Positions 33,917 to 44,040 of a DNA stretch of 64,000 bases are shown here, one piece after another (position 1 is the first letter of the stretch; each line of letters begins with the position of its first letter). The DNA is from CAVTSA01 sp963737225 (lineage in GTDB: Bacteria > Chloroflexota > Dormibacteria > Dormibacterales > Dormibacteraceae): NCBI GenBank assembly GCA_963737225.1, contig CAVTSA010000009.1, positions 124,001 to 188,000 of the forward strand. Direction: 5' to 3'. The position numbers were made by a program, and so were the translations under genes. The notes below the pieces were generated by a model. It saw only the letters and a program-made list of their open reading frames with translations, did no database searches and had not been told where the DNA came from.

Positions 33917-34271
33917 CCAGGCGCCGCGCCGCGATCCCCACCCAGACGCCGGCGACCGCGAGCACGACCCCGACCAGCACCGTCACCGCCAGGGCGACCG
34001 CGGCAGGGACGCCCAGGAGCCCGCCGAGCACGCCCGCCACCGCACCCACCGGCTCGGTCCGTGCCTGCCACAGCAGCGGCAGCCCCCAGCCCAGGGCCCC
34101 CGTGATCACCGCACCCAACCAGGCCCCGCGACCTCGCATCAGCACGCCGAGCGCGAATCCGGTGACCAGGGGCATCCACCACAGCCCCTCGGGCTGTGTC
34201 ACCACGACCAGCGCCACGCCGCCCAGTACCGCGACCCAGGCGACCGGCCCCCGGAGCCGCGGCACGGTCAC
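33861..34271 (-). CDS. small integral membrane protein
   Basis: 136 residues with four hydrophobic segments (AWVAVLGGVALVVV, PLVTGFALGVLM, AWLGAVITGALGWGLPLL, ALAVTVLVGVVLAVAGVWV) and a basic tail with RRLVSRKRVA. Not recognised. The start GTG overlaps the penicillin acylase stop (GTGA), so it is translated with that gene. It may help the acylase at the membrane, but nothing in sequence shows it. Confidence 0.6.
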   Translation of the reverse strand: MTVPRLRGPVAWVAVLGGVALVVVTQPEGLWWMPLVTGFALGVLMRGRGAWLGAVITGALGWGLPLLWQARTEPVGAVAGVLGGLLGVPAAVALAVTVLVGVVLAVAGVWVGIAARRLVSRKRVAVPPPSSTSDES

Positions 34272-36754
34272 GGCGAGACGGTCCAGAGCGACGATCTGGC
34301 ATTGCCCGCCGCCGCCCGCTCGGTGCGCGGGAAGGCGAGGTACGTTCCCCGCAACCATCCCTGGACCCGGTCGTCGTAATGCGGAGAAGCCGGGTTCTCA
34401 CTGGCACCGCCCGGGTAGGCCGCGTACATGGTCCCGCCGTCGCCCCAGTCGACGATCATCCGCCAGCTGGGCCCTGCCGACGAGGGGCTGTCCGGTCCGG
34501 CCGGTGCGGCGTTCGGCGTGTAGCCGTCGCCGCCCGCCCGGACGGGCCCATAGCCGAGGCTCGCGAACCCGGCCAGAGACGTGATCTCCCGCGTGTGGAC
34601 CCGCCCCCACTGCCAGGAACCGGGCGCGCCTCCCAGCCGCCTCGAGAGCCTGCGAACAGCCGCCGCGAACGCCGTACGCATCACCTCCGGAGCGCTGCGT
34701 GCCGGGCCTTCCGGCAGGTCGAACGCGGAGTTGTCGGGGTCGCTCGCGGTCCAGGCCTGAAGGTCCTGTGAGAGCGGCGCGGACAGCGTGAGGATCGAGG
34801 TCCGGTGCGATGCCTGGGCCTGGTTCCACCAGGGGCCGAAGGTCGCGCTCAGGTAGTCGGTCCAGAACTGGTCCCAGATCGTGGCGGCCGCCGACCCCGC
34901 GTCCATCCGCCCGTCCCACCCGACCAGCAGCTTTCGTGCCGCCGCCGCCTCTCCGCCGACCTGGCCGGAGGTCGCCGCCAGCAGGTAGGGAAGCATCTGC
35001 ACCGCCAGCTGATCCTGCGTGTCGAGCTCGAGGTTCTCGAAGTCCTGCACGGTCAGCGATCCCGGCCGGCTCAGCGCCTCTTCAATCGTCTGCGCCCGAT
35101 AGCCGGGGTCGAAGTCGAGCGTCGTGCCCAGGGGGTACGGGTAGTCGTCCGGGACCGGCCGCTGGTTCGCGGACCAGACGATGTGGTCCGGCGGGTCGTA
35201 GACCGACGGCACCTGGCTCAGCGGGATCGTGCCGATCACGTCCTCGGCGCCGGTCCCGGACAGCGGCAGAAAGGGATCGCCGCTCTCGAGCACCGGGTAG
35301 TAGCCGGGCGAGTAGATCCCGATGTCGTCCTGATCGTCGGCGTAGATCCAGTTCTGGATCGGGCCGCCCCAGAGGTCCAGGGACGACGTGAACTGCTGCC
35401 AGTCGGCGGCGTGCATGATGCCGAGCAGAGCGTCGAACGCGCGCGGGTCCGGCGTGTTGGCGACCCAGTCCACGGCCAGCGTCTCGCCCATCTGGGTGAT
35501 GACCGGCCCGTGCACCGAGATGCGGACGGTGTCGGTCACCGGCGCGGAGCCCTTGACCGCGATCTGATAGGTCACGGTTTTGAACGGGGTCCACTGCCCG
35601 TCCCAGTAGTAGTCGCCGGGATGCTGAGCGCTGGTCTCCTCCTGGTAGTAGTAGGTCGTCAGCTCCTGCCCGTCGGTGGCTCCCCACGAGATGTGCGCGT
35701 TCTCGCCGATCGGAACCAGTGGCTCGCCGGGGATGGTTACGCCGCTCACCTGCAGCCCGGGCGCCGTCATCGAGACCGGGTACCAGATCGAGGGGAGCGT
35801 CAGGGAGAGATGCGGGTCGTTCTCCATCAGCGCTCCGCCGGTTGCCGACTTGGGCCCGTTGACGGCCCAGTTGTTGCTGGCGCCCAGGGTCCTGGTCCCC
35901 ACCAGCAGCGGCTGGACGGTCTCGAGCGCCGCCGTGACCGCCTGCGTCTCGACGTCGCCGACCGCTCCCAACTCGGGGATGGGCGCCGCTCCCTGGTCCT
36001 GGTGCGAACGGGCGTCGTACGGCACCTGGGGGTTCGGCGGCAGCACGGGCAGCCACGCCTCCGTCCGCTGCATCCCGAGGGTGCCCGCGAGCTGGGCGCG
36101 CACCAGGGGTTCCGTCGAGTAGGAGAGGTCCTCGTTGAGGATGCCGAGGATGATCACGGTGTCGACCGGGCGCCACCGAGCCGGCTGATAGCCGAGCATG
36201 TCGACCAGCAGGGGCCAGTCGCCGGAGTCCCGGTCCTGGTCGATGCGCTGGTTGACGCCGGCCGTGAAGGCCAGGACGTCGGTGCGTGCCTCGCCCGGCG
36301 GCAGCTGCCGCCACTCGTCGGTGGCGGTGCGCAGGAGCCCGAGGTCGAGCTGGAACTGATCGCTCGAGAGCGCGGCCGGGCCCACGATCGCGGACAGCTG
36401 TCCTTCCGCCTGCCGCCGCTCCAGGTCCATCTCGAACAGCCGGTCTTTCGCCTGCAGGTACCCGAGGACCTGCATCGCGTCGCGCTCGCTGTCGGCCGCG
36501 ATATGGGGCGTCCCCTGTGCATCGAAGGCGACGGTCACCCGGCCCTGGAGCCCGGACAGGTGCGACACCTGGGGTACCTCGGTGGCTGCGTCGGCAGCGG
36601 AGGTCCAGATGCCCCGGCCGGGGTCGAGCGCCGGGCCGAGCGCGGGCAGCGGGCCGAGGCCGGCCGACGCGACGAAGATCACGAGGGCGGCGGCCGCCAG
36701 CGCCAGCAGCAGGTGCAGGCCGCGGCCGAACGCCCGGGGCAGGCCGTCGCGCAC
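34268..36754 (-). CDS. penicillin acylase family Ntn-hydrolase
   Basis: 828 residues. One membrane helix at about 11-33 anchors or exports the protein. The alpha-chain part ends with a linker, and the catalytic Ser293 is seen in GASNNWAVNG, the autoprocessing site of the family; the beta chain follows (ENDPHLSLTLPSIWYPV, GENAHISWGATDG). Family members hydrolyse N-acyl groups from beta-lactams or acyl-homoserine lactones. The substrate here is unknown. Start GTG. The downstream small membrane protein is translationally coupled. Confidence 0.9.
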   Translation of the reverse strand: MRDGLPRAFGRGLHLLLALAAAALVIFVASAGLGPLPALGPALDPGRGIWTSAADAATEVPQVSHLSGLQGRVTVAFDAQGTPHIAADSERDAMQVLGYLQAKDRLFEMDLERRQAEGQLSAIVGPAALSSDQFQLDLGLLRTATDEWRQLPPGEARTDVLAFTAGVNQRIDQDRDSGDWPLLVDMLGYQPARWRPVDTVIILGILNEDLSYSTEPLVRAQLAGTLGMQRTEAWLPVLPPNPQVPYDARSHQDQGAAPIPELGAVGDVETQAVTAALETVQPLLVGTRTLGASNNWAVNGPKSATGGALMENDPHLSLTLPSIWYPVSMTAPGLQVSGVTIPGEPLVPIGENAHISWGATDGQELTTYYYQEETSAQHPGDYYWDGQWTPFKTVTYQIAVKGSAPVTDTVRISVHGPVITQMGETLAVDWVANTPDPRAFDALLGIMHAADWQQFTSSLDLWGGPIQNWIYADDQDDIGIYSPGYYPVLESGDPFLPLSGTGAEDVIGTIPLSQVPSVYDPPDHIVWSANQRPVPDDYPYPLGTTLDFDPGYRAQTIEEALSRPGSLTVQDFENLELDTQDQLAVQMLPYLLAATSGQVGGEAAAARKLLVGWDGRMDAGSAAATIWDQFWTDYLSATFGPWWNQAQASHRTSILTLSAPLSQDLQAWTASDPDNSAFDLPEGPARSAPEVMRTAFAAAVRRLSRRLGGAPGSWQWGRVHTREITSLAGFASLGYGPVRAGGDGYTPNAAPAGPDSPSSAGPSWRMIVDWGDGGTMYAAYPGGASENPASPHYDDRVQGWLRGTYLAFPRTERAAAGNARSSLWTVSP

Positions 36755-36776
36755 GCTTCAGTCGCTCAGGGGTCGG

Positions 36777-37079
36777 TCAGCGGGGGGGTCGGCTGCCCGG
36801 TGGCCGCGTGGTCTCGAGCGGCGGATCTTGAGCCCAGATCAGAAAGGCGACCGCGGTCGCCAGGCCCAGCGCGGCCATGCCGATGTCCGAGATCAGGACC
36901 GTGGGCGCCGCCACCCGGATCACGAAGGAGACGACCAGGAAGATGCCGGCGAGCGTGAACGCGACCCGGAACCGGCGCTTCATCAGGCGCAGCTGCACTC
37001 GCAGCCCGCCAGGCCGCAGCGAGAAGACGCCCGTGATGAGCAGGCACCCGAGGACGATCGCGATCAGAAAGCCGCGCAT
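36777..37079 (-). CDS. small membrane protein
   Basis: 100 residues. Three hydrophobic stretches (GFLIAIVLGCLLITGVFSL, FTLAGIFLVVSFVIRVAA, GMAALGLATAVAFLIWAQD) with a basic loop between the first two (RVQLRLMKRRFRVAF). Not recognised. The start is the ATG giving MRGFLIAI. It lies 22 bp upstream of the penicillin acylase start on the same strand and is probably co-transcribed with it. Confidence 0.6.
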   Translation of the reverse strand: MRGFLIAIVLGCLLITGVFSLRPGGLRVQLRLMKRRFRVAFTLAGIFLVVSFVIRVAAPTVLISDIGMAALGLATAVAFLIWAQDPPLETTRPPGSRPPR

Positions 37080-37134
37080 CGACACGCAGTTTCGCACGTC
37101 CGCTCGCCGAGGTCGTCGCGTACGCTCGGCTGGC

Positions 37135-37443
37135 GTGTGGTTGACGTGTTCTGCCCGCTGCGGTGGGGATCTGTTCCGGGCCATGTTCGCCGAGGTCGAC
37201 GTCGACCACACCGGTGCCTACCAGGATCACCGGATCGTGCAGCAGGGCTATCTCTGCCTCAACTGTGGAGCGCCCGCGATCGACATCGGCCAGGTTCCTG
37301 CGGCGATGGACGAGGAGGCGAGCGAAGAGGAGGCGCCGGTGCGCCAGGACGTCCTCTGCCCGCACTGCGAGACGCTGGTCAGCGTGCTCCCTGACGAGGA
37401 CTGCCCCAACTGCGGGATGAGCCTGGAGCTCTCGCGGCCCTGA
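37135..37443 (+). CDS. small zinc-ribbon protein
   Basis: 102 residues with four CxxC-type pairs: CSARC, CLNC, CPHC and CPNC, suggesting one or two zinc ribbons. An acidic linker (DEEASEEEAPV) separates the halves. Function unknown; such proteins often bind nucleic acid or other proteins. I chose the GTG at 37135, which lies 8 nt after TACGCT (leaderless pattern) and keeps the CSARC pair; the ATG at 37183 would drop it. Confidence 0.6.
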   Translation: MWLTCSARCGGDLFRAMFAEVDVDHTGAYQDHRIVQQGYLCLNCGAPAIDIGQVPAAMDEEASEEEAPVRQDVLCPHCETLVSVLPDEDCPNCGMSLELSRP

Positions 37444-37467
37444 GCGCAGCCGGCCCTGGCGGTGGCG

Positions 37468-37872
37468 TCAACCCGGCGGCGCGGTTGCCGGGAGGTCACC
37501 AGAGCCGTCCGAGTTGAGGTCTCGGACCGCGGCGTTGATGCGCTCGATGGCGGCCGTCGGGTCCTCCACCCCGATCACCAGCTTCGAGTACTGCTCGTGG
37601 CGCAGCTCGACCGCGATCGCCCCCTCCGGTCCGCGCACGTCCCAGAACACCAGGTCGCCATGCTGGAGGAAGCGTCCCGCGGTCAGGATGTGCGGCACGT
37701 CGACCCCCGGCCGGCGCACGCCATGCCACCACCGTCTCGCCTCCACCTCATCCGGCGCCGCGCCCAGCACGTGCGCCAGAGGTACCTCGAGCCGAGTGGT
37801 GAGCGCGAGGATCCGGTCCACCCCCCGAACGTGGACCACGATGCGATCCTCCTCGACCAGGATCTCGGCCAT
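37468..37872 (-). CDS. conserved hypothetical protein (PH-like beta protein)
   Basis: 134 residues. A beta-rich middle with HGVRRPGVDVPHILTAGRF, then VFWDVRGPEGAIAVELRHEQ and KLVIGVEDPTAAIERI recalls a small uncharacterised actinobacterial family; the last part looks like a PH-type strand-helix end. Function unknown. TACGCT ends 8 nt before the ATG, a leaderless pattern. Divergent from the next gene. Confidence 0.65.
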   Translation of the reverse strand: MAEILVEEDRIVVHVRGVDRILALTTRLEVPLAHVLGAAPDEVEARRWWHGVRRPGVDVPHILTAGRFLQHGDLVFWDVRGPEGAIAVELRHEQYSKLVIGVEDPTAAIERINAAVRDLNSDGSGDLPATAPPG

Positions 37873-37927
37873 CGCACCGAAGCGTAGGCGCCCCGAACCC
37901 GACCGGCGGGGTAGCGTCGTAATGGCG

Positions 37928-38320
37928 ATGTCGAGCTGGTGGCCGGACGGTCGGGACGAGGTGGTGCGGGCGGCGGCCGATGCCGAGCACGCCGGTGTGG
38001 AGCTCGATCAGCTGTTCGAGGAGCTGGCGCTGGTACTGGAGACGACGCTCCCCGGGAGCTGCGTGGTGACCCGGGCCGGACGCGGCTCCGGTCCCCTGCG
38101 GCGGCTCCAGGTGGCGGCGGGGCGGAACAGCCTGCTCTGCGAGCGCAGGCCGGACGGGTCCTGGGCGACGTCGGTGGCGCTCCTCCACGGGAACGTCGTT
38201 GGGCAGGCGCGCCCGGTAGCTGCGGCAGTCTGGGTACAGACGCTGCGGCAGTCCTTGCGGGAGCGGGCGCGGGAGCAGGGCGAGCTGGCGGACCAGCTTC
38301 GAGGGCTGCTCGGAGAGTAG
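37928..38320 (+). CDS. hypothetical protein
   Basis: 130 residues, not recognised. Mostly helical; central block CVVTRAGRGSGPLRRLQVAA followed by an alternating beta region and a helical tail (QTLRQSLRERAREQGELADQ). Start uncertain: ATG at 37922 or 37928. I use 37928, because TAGCGT then lies 10 nt before the start rather than 4. It ends 17 bp before a family-A repeat. Confidence 0.55.
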   Translation: MSSWWPDGRDEVVRAAADAEHAGVELDQLFEELALVLETTLPGSCVVTRAGRGSGPLRRLQVAAGRNSLLCERRPDGSWATSVALLHGNVVGQARPVAAAVWVQTLRQSLRERAREQGELADQLRGLLGE

Positions 38321-38336
38321 GCGCCGATGGCGCAAA

Positions 38337-38402
38337 GGGCGATTGGTGCACCAACTGCCGATTCCGAGCAGCGCAAGTGGGCGATTGGTGCACCAACGGC
38401 CG
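38337..38402 (+). repeat. intergenic double-palindrome element, family A copy 3
   Basis: TTGGTGCACCAA at 38343-38354 and 38385-38396, again 42 bp apart. It is identical to the 23.7-kb copy except one base, and the following CTCCG-GGACGT-GGGGAC is shared too. It sits between the stop codons of two converging genes. Confidence 0.85.
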
Positions 38403-38439
38403 ACTCCGAGGACGTCGGGGACAACCCCCGCCATCTGGT

Positions 38440-39651
<1,212 letters not shown>

Positions 39652-39669
39652 GGTGCCGGCCAGCGATTC

Positions 39670-40875
39670 CTACAGGGCCGCTTGCAGCGCCTCGACCTTG
39701 TCGGTGCGCTCCCAGGGCACGTCCAGGTCGTCACGCCCGAAGTGGCCGTAGGCCGCCGTCTGGCGGTAGATCGGGCGCAGAAGGTCGAGCTTGTCGATGA
39801 TCGCGGCGGGGCGCAGGTCGAAGGTGTCGCGGACCACCTGCAGCAGCTTGACCTCCTCGATCTCGCCGGTGCCGAACGTCTCGATCGCGATCGAGGTCGG
39901 TTGGGCGCGGCCGATGGCGTAGGACACCTGGACCTCGACGCGAGTGGCCAGGCCGGCGGCGACCAGGTTCTTCGCCACGTGGCGCGCGGCGTAGGCCGCC
40001 GAGCGGTCGACCTTGGAGGGATCCTTGCCGCTGAAGGCGCCGCCACCGTGACGAGCGACGCCGCCGTAGGTGTCGACGATGATCTTGCGGCCGGTAAGGC
40101 CGGCGTCGGCCGCCGGACCCCCGAGCTCGAACCGGCCCGAGGGATTGACGTAGACCTTGAGCCGGTCGTCCACCAAATCCGACGGCAGCACCTTCTCGAT
40201 GACGGCCGCGCGAACCGCGTCCTGGACCTCCTGCAGCGAGACCCCGGGCTTGTGGTGCGTGGAGATGACGACCGCTTCGATGCGCTTGGGCCGGCCGCCC
40301 GAGTACTCGACGGTGACCTGGGACTTGCCGTCGGGCAGCAGCCAGGGCAGCTCGCCCGAGTGGCGGACCGCCGCCAGCCGGCGGGTCAGCCGGTGCGCGA
40401 GCGATATCGTCATCGGCATCAACTCAGGCGTCTCGTCGCAGGCGAAGCCGATCATCATGCCCTGGTCGCCGGCTCCCTGCCGCTCGTAGCGATCCTCGGC
40501 GTCCTGCGCCCCCTCGCGCTCTTCGAGCGAGTGGTCGACGCCGCCCGCGATGTCGGGGCTCTGCTCCTTCAGGTAGACGCCGAGCAGCGCGTGATCGGGG
40601 TCGAAGCCGGTCCTCTCGTCGACATACCCGATTCCGCGCACGGTCTGGCGGATGATCGACTCGATGGGGACGTCGGCGGTGGTGGTGACCTCGCCGATGA
40701 CAGTCAGGAAATCCTTGGTGACCGCCGTCTCGGCCGCTACGCGGGCGCGGGGGTCCTGCTCGAGGATGGCGTCCAGAATCGCGTCCGAGACCTGGTCACA
40801 GACCTTGTCGGGGTGGCCTTCGGTTACGGATTCGGACGTCAGGAGGTACGACTTGGCGTCGCTGAACGAGGTCAT
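39670..40875 (-). CDS. metK: S-adenosylmethionine synthetase
   Basis: 401 residues. SESVTEGHPDKVCDQVSDAI at the N-terminus is the methionine/ATP-binding signature; GGGAFSGKDPSKVDRSAAYA is the phosphate-binding loop. It makes SAM from ATP and methionine. The start is the ATG with GGAG 5 nt upstream. A GGGGATTTCCCC palindrome lies just upstream. The MshC-like gene follows 18 bp downstream, so the pair may share a transcript. Confidence 0.96.
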   Translation of the reverse strand: MTSFSDAKSYLLTSESVTEGHPDKVCDQVSDAILDAILEQDPRARVAAETAVTKDFLTVIGEVTTTADVPIESIIRQTVRGIGYVDERTGFDPDHALLGVYLKEQSPDIAGGVDHSLEEREGAQDAEDRYERQGAGDQGMMIGFACDETPELMPMTISLAHRLTRRLAAVRHSGELPWLLPDGKSQVTVEYSGGRPKRIEAVVISTHHKPGVSLQEVQDAVRAAVIEKVLPSDLVDDRLKVYVNPSGRFELGGPAADAGLTGRKIIVDTYGGVARHGGGAFSGKDPSKVDRSAAYAARHVAKNLVAAGLATRVEVQVSYAIGRAQPTSIAIETFGTGEIEEVKLLQVVRDTFDLRPAAIIDKLDLLRPIYRQTAAYGHFGRDDLDVPWERTDKVEALQAAL

Positions 40876-40895
40876 GGGCGCTCCAGGCTATGGCT

Positions 40896-40910
40896 TGGGG
40901 AAATCCCCAG
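40896..40910. promoter_or_regulatory. GGGGAAATCCCYAGC palindrome upstream of metK
   Basis: GGGGAAATCCCCAGC: a near-perfect palindrome 21 bp upstream of the metK start. A 14-of-15 match (GGGGAAATCCCTAGC) occurs at 49416-49430 upstream of a secreted-protein gene. Could be a shared regulator's site. No known regulator is assigned. Confidence 0.35.
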
Positions 40911-40955
40911 CATGCTAGCAGGAGCGCCGGGAGGGGGCGCCCGGAATCCTCGACC

Positions 40956-41210
40956 TCAGCTGACGGCGTCGAGCTCGGGGGAGGGCCCGAGGATGATCTC
41001 CTGGAGGTCGAAGATGTCGTCCAGCACGCGCTGGACCTTGCGACCCTCGAGTCGATGGTCGGGGATCAAGCCTGCCGAGCCGAGAAATGCCCGCAGCTGG
41101 GTGCCGAGGCCGGCGTCGACACGGGTCCGCCCGGCCAGCAGCGCGTCCTCCAGCACCTGCAGGCACGCGTCCAGGGATCGCATCCGCATCCGGTTCGAGT
41201 TGTTGATCAT
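40956..41210 (-). CDS. hypothetical protein
   Basis: 84 residues, not recognised. Short basic start (INNSNRMRMRSL), a helix (DACLQVLEDALLAGRTRV) and a C-terminal helix (RVLDDIFDLQEIILG). No membrane segment or cysteines. The start is the ATG giving MINNSN, with GGAAGAG upstream. Could be a small regulator or structural protein; nothing in the context decides. Confidence 0.5.
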   Translation of the reverse strand: MINNSNRMRMRSLDACLQVLEDALLAGRTRVDAGLGTQLRAFLGSAGLIPDHRLEGRKVQRVLDDIFDLQEIILGPSPELDAVS

Positions 41211-41401
41211 CGTTACTCTTCCTGCCCCTGCGAGCATGCAGGTGCGGTCCGCACAAAAGCGTTCGTCCTACTCGGTTTAACCATCCGATACTCCCCTGAT
41301 GTGACGATCTTGCCGGGTCACGTCGTAGGAGTTGTCAACCATCCGTAAAGGACGCCGCAGAGTTCCGTATGCGGCGAAGGAGCAGCGGATAAACTCGCGG
41401 C

Positions 41402-42046
41402 GTGCGACGACGGTCGCGGCCGATGACCTCGACACGGCTTCGCCTGCCGGTCGGCCTGGCTGCCGGCCTGATCGTGGGCACCGCGGTCTCGAATCGGTTT
41501 TCGCTTCCCTTCGGCCTGCTCGCGGGCTGGCTCGCGGGGGCTCTGCTCGTCGACGTCTGGCTGTGGGCCACGATCTGGCCCCTCGACGCCCGTGCTACCC
41601 GATCCCATGTGAAGGAAGAGGACCCGGGGCGCCGTGTCGGGAGCTTCGTCGGCCTTTTTTGCTCGGTGGCCAGCGTCGGCGCGATCGGCTATCTGCTGCT
41701 GCAGCGGGCGCCCACGACGCGCCTGGTCGTCATCCAGGCGGCCCTCTGCGTGATTTCGGTGGTGGTCGCCTGGATCACCGTGCACACCATCTTCACCGTT
41801 CGCTACGCGCACATCTACTACTCGGAGCCGGACGGTGGGTTCGATTTCCACCAGCATCAGCCGCCCCGGTACAGCGACTTCGCCTACGTCGCATTCACCG
41901 TCGGCATGTCCTATGCGATCTCCGACACCGACGTCGGGAAGTCCGAGATCCGCCGCCTGGTGCTGCTCCATGCGCTGATCTCGTACCTGCTGGGTGCCGT
42001 CGTGCTCGGCGCCACCATCAACCTCCTGGTAAGCCTGCCGGGCTGA
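41402..42046 (+). CDS. DUF1345 membrane protein
   Basis: 214 residues, four to six membrane helices. The diagnostic DUF1345 block is complete: VHTIFTVRYAHIYYSEP, then YSDFAYVAFTVGMSYAIS and DTDVGKSEIRRLVLLHALIS. Function unknown. Start GTG, 6 nt after TAAACT, suggesting leaderless expression. The 190-bp gap to the divergent small gene contains no other feature I can name. Confidence 0.88.
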   Translation: MRRRSRPMTSTRLRLPVGLAAGLIVGTAVSNRFSLPFGLLAGWLAGALLVDVWLWATIWPLDARATRSHVKEEDPGRRVGSFVGLFCSVASVGAIGYLLLQRAPTTRLVVIQAALCVISVVVAWITVHTIFTVRYAHIYYSEPDGGFDFHQHQPPRYSDFAYVAFTVGMSYAISDTDVGKSEIRRLVLLHALISYLLGAVVLGATINLLVSLPG

Positions 42047-42057
42047 GATCGCCTGGC

Positions 42058-42843
42058 TTACCGCCCGACGAAGGCCGGCGCGCGCTTCTCGATCACCGCC
42101 CGCAGCCCTTCCGCATGGTCGGCGGTGGCCGCACAGAGCTCTCCCGACCGCCGCTCGTTCCGCAGCGCCGACTCCAGGGACAGGGTGGCGTTCTCGCGCA
42201 GGTTCTCCTTGGCCAGCCCGATCGCGACCGTGGGACCGGCCGCCAGCCGGCCCGCCCACTGCTCGACCGTGGAGGCAAAGAGCTCCGGCTCGACGAGCGT
42301 GCTCAGCAGGCCGATCCGATCCGCTTCCTCCGACCCGATGATGCGGCCGGTAAAGATCAGCTCGGCCGCCCGCACGGCCCCCACCGCCCGCGGCAGCAGG
42401 AAGGACGCGCCACCGTCGGGGCAGAAGCCGATGTTGACGTAGACCGAGCCGAAGCGGGCGTTGGTGGAGGCGATACGCAGGTCCGCGGCGAGTGCCAGGT
42501 CGAAGCCCGCCCCTACCGCGACCCCGTTCACGGCCGCGATCACCGGCTTGGGCATCCGGTACAGGCGCGGCATCAGCTGGTGCATCAGCTGCACCCAGTC
42601 GTCGTCCTCCGGACTGGCGCCGGCGCTCCACTCCTTCACGTCGGCCCCGGCGCAAAAGCCACGACCGGCGCCGGTCAGCACCAGGCACCGGACAGAGGCA
42701 TCCCGCCAGGCCCGGGCGAGGACCGCGTCGAGCTCGACCAGCATGGCGGTATCGAGCGCATTCAGACGCTGAGGCCGGTTGAGCGTCGCCGTCGCCACTC
42801 CGCGACCGTCGACCTCGAACAGGACCCGCGGTTCAGTCTCCAT
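42058..42843 (-). CDS. enoyl-CoA hydratase/isomerase family
   Basis: 261 residues, crotonase fold. LVLTGAGRGFCAGADVKEW and ALAADLRIASTNARFGSVYV form the oxyanion hole and CoA pocket. Of the two glutamates used by true hydratases, at least one position is not the usual E (GFCPDGGASFLLPR instead of G-x-x-PEGG), so it may be an isomerase or hydrolase of the superfamily. Start ATG with GAGGAGG upstream. Last gene of a three-gene acyl-CoA operon. Confidence 0.85.
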   Translation of the reverse strand: METEPRVLFEVDGRGVATATLNRPQRLNALDTAMLVELDAVLARAWRDASVRCLVLTGAGRGFCAGADVKEWSAGASPEDDDWVQLMHQLMPRLYRMPKPVIAAVNGVAVGAGFDLALAADLRIASTNARFGSVYVNIGFCPDGGASFLLPRAVGAVRAAELIFTGRIIGSEEADRIGLLSTLVEPELFASTVEQWAGRLAAGPTVAIGLAKENLRENATLSLESALRNERRSGELCAATADHAEGLRAVIEKRAPAFVGR

Positions 42844-42876
42844 GGCTTCCCTCCTCGGCCAGCCGAGCGGCCGCAG

Positions 42877-44040
42877 TCACCGGATGCCGATCCCGTGCCG
42901 GAGCAGCGAGCGCGCGATGATCGAGCGCTGGATCTCCGACGTTCCCTCCCAGATGCGCTCGATGCGCGCGTTTCGGTAGATGCGCTCGACTACGGTCTCC
43001 CGCATGTACCCCATGCCGCCGAGGATCTGCACCGCGCGGTCCGCGATCCGGCCCAGTGCCTCCGACGCGAACACCTTGACCATCGCCGCGGCGGCATTGA
43101 CCTCGCGCAGCGGGGCACCTCGATCGACCATGCGCGCCGCCTCGTAGGTCATGGTCCGGGCGGCGAAGAGGTCGACGGCCGAGTCGGCGAGCATGAACTG
43201 GATCGCCTGGAAGTCGGCGATCGGGCGGTTGAACTGTCGCCGCTCGAGCGCGTAGTCACGGGCCACCTCCAGGGCGCGCCCGGCCGGCCCGATGCAGCGA
43301 GCGGCGGTCATGATGCGACCCTCGCGCAACCAGTCGCGGGCCAGGTCGAAGCCCTTGCCCACCTCCCCCAGCACGTTCTGGTCGGCAACCCGGCAGTCTG
43401 AGCAGACCAGCTCCGCCTGCCGGTAGCCGCGGTGGCCCATCGTCTCGTGGATCTGGCCGACCTCGAAGCCCGTCGTGCCCTTCTCGATCAGGAAGGCGGT
43501 CACCCGGTCGCGCTCGGCGGACGGATCGGTCACCGCGAAGAAGATCGCGAAGTCGGCGGTGTCGCCGTGGCTGATGAATCGTTTGTTGCCGTTGACCAGC
43601 CATCCTCCCGGGACCCGAGACGCGTGGGCCTCCATGCCGGCCGCGTCCGACCCGGCATTCGGTTCGGTCAGCGCAAAGCAGTCCTGGCGCTCCCCCCGCA
43701 CGCACGGCAGCAGGAACCGCTCCCGCTGCTCGGCGTTGCAGGCGAGCAGGATGTTGGACGGATTCGGAGCCACCTCGGCGAGGCCTGAGCCGGCCCGGGA
43801 GAGCTCCTCCTCTACGACCGCCTGACCGAGGGTCGAAAGGCCCCCTCCGCCGACCTCCCGCGGCATGCCCACGGCGTTCAGGCCCAGCTCCACCGACTTG
43901 GCGCGCAGCGCCCGCTCGACCTCGTCGGGGAGCCCGTCGTGCCGCTCGATGTGGTCCTCCCAGGGGAGCAGCTCGGTGTCGACGAAGCGGCGAACCAGCG
44001 CGCGCAGCTCCTCCAGCTCGGGAGGCAGGTCGTACTTCAC
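42877..44040 (-). CDS. acyl-CoA dehydrogenase
   Basis: 387 residues, the normal length. FALTEPNAGSDAAGM and GWLVNGNKRFISHGDTADF bind FAD and substrate; the C-terminus has QILGGMGYMRETVVERIYR and RIWEGTSEIQRSIIAR. It introduces the alpha-beta double bond of an acyl-CoA and passes electrons to electron-transfer flavoprotein. Start GTG, overlapping the upstream synthetase stop (GTGA). Substrate chain length unknown. Confidence 0.92.
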   Translation of the reverse strand: MKYDLPPELEELRALVRRFVDTELLPWEDHIERHDGLPDEVERALRAKSVELGLNAVGMPREVGGGGLSTLGQAVVEEELSRAGSGLAEVAPNPSNILLACNAEQRERFLLPCVRGERQDCFALTEPNAGSDAAGMEAHASRVPGGWLVNGNKRFISHGDTADFAIFFAVTDPSAERDRVTAFLIEKGTTGFEVGQIHETMGHRGYRQAELVCSDCRVADQNVLGEVGKGFDLARDWLREGRIMTAARCIGPAGRALEVARDYALERRQFNRPIADFQAIQFMLADSAVDLFAARTMTYEAARMVDRGAPLREVNAAAAMVKVFASEALGRIADRAVQILGGMGYMRETVVERIYRNARIERIWEGTSEIQRSIIARSLLRHGIGIR

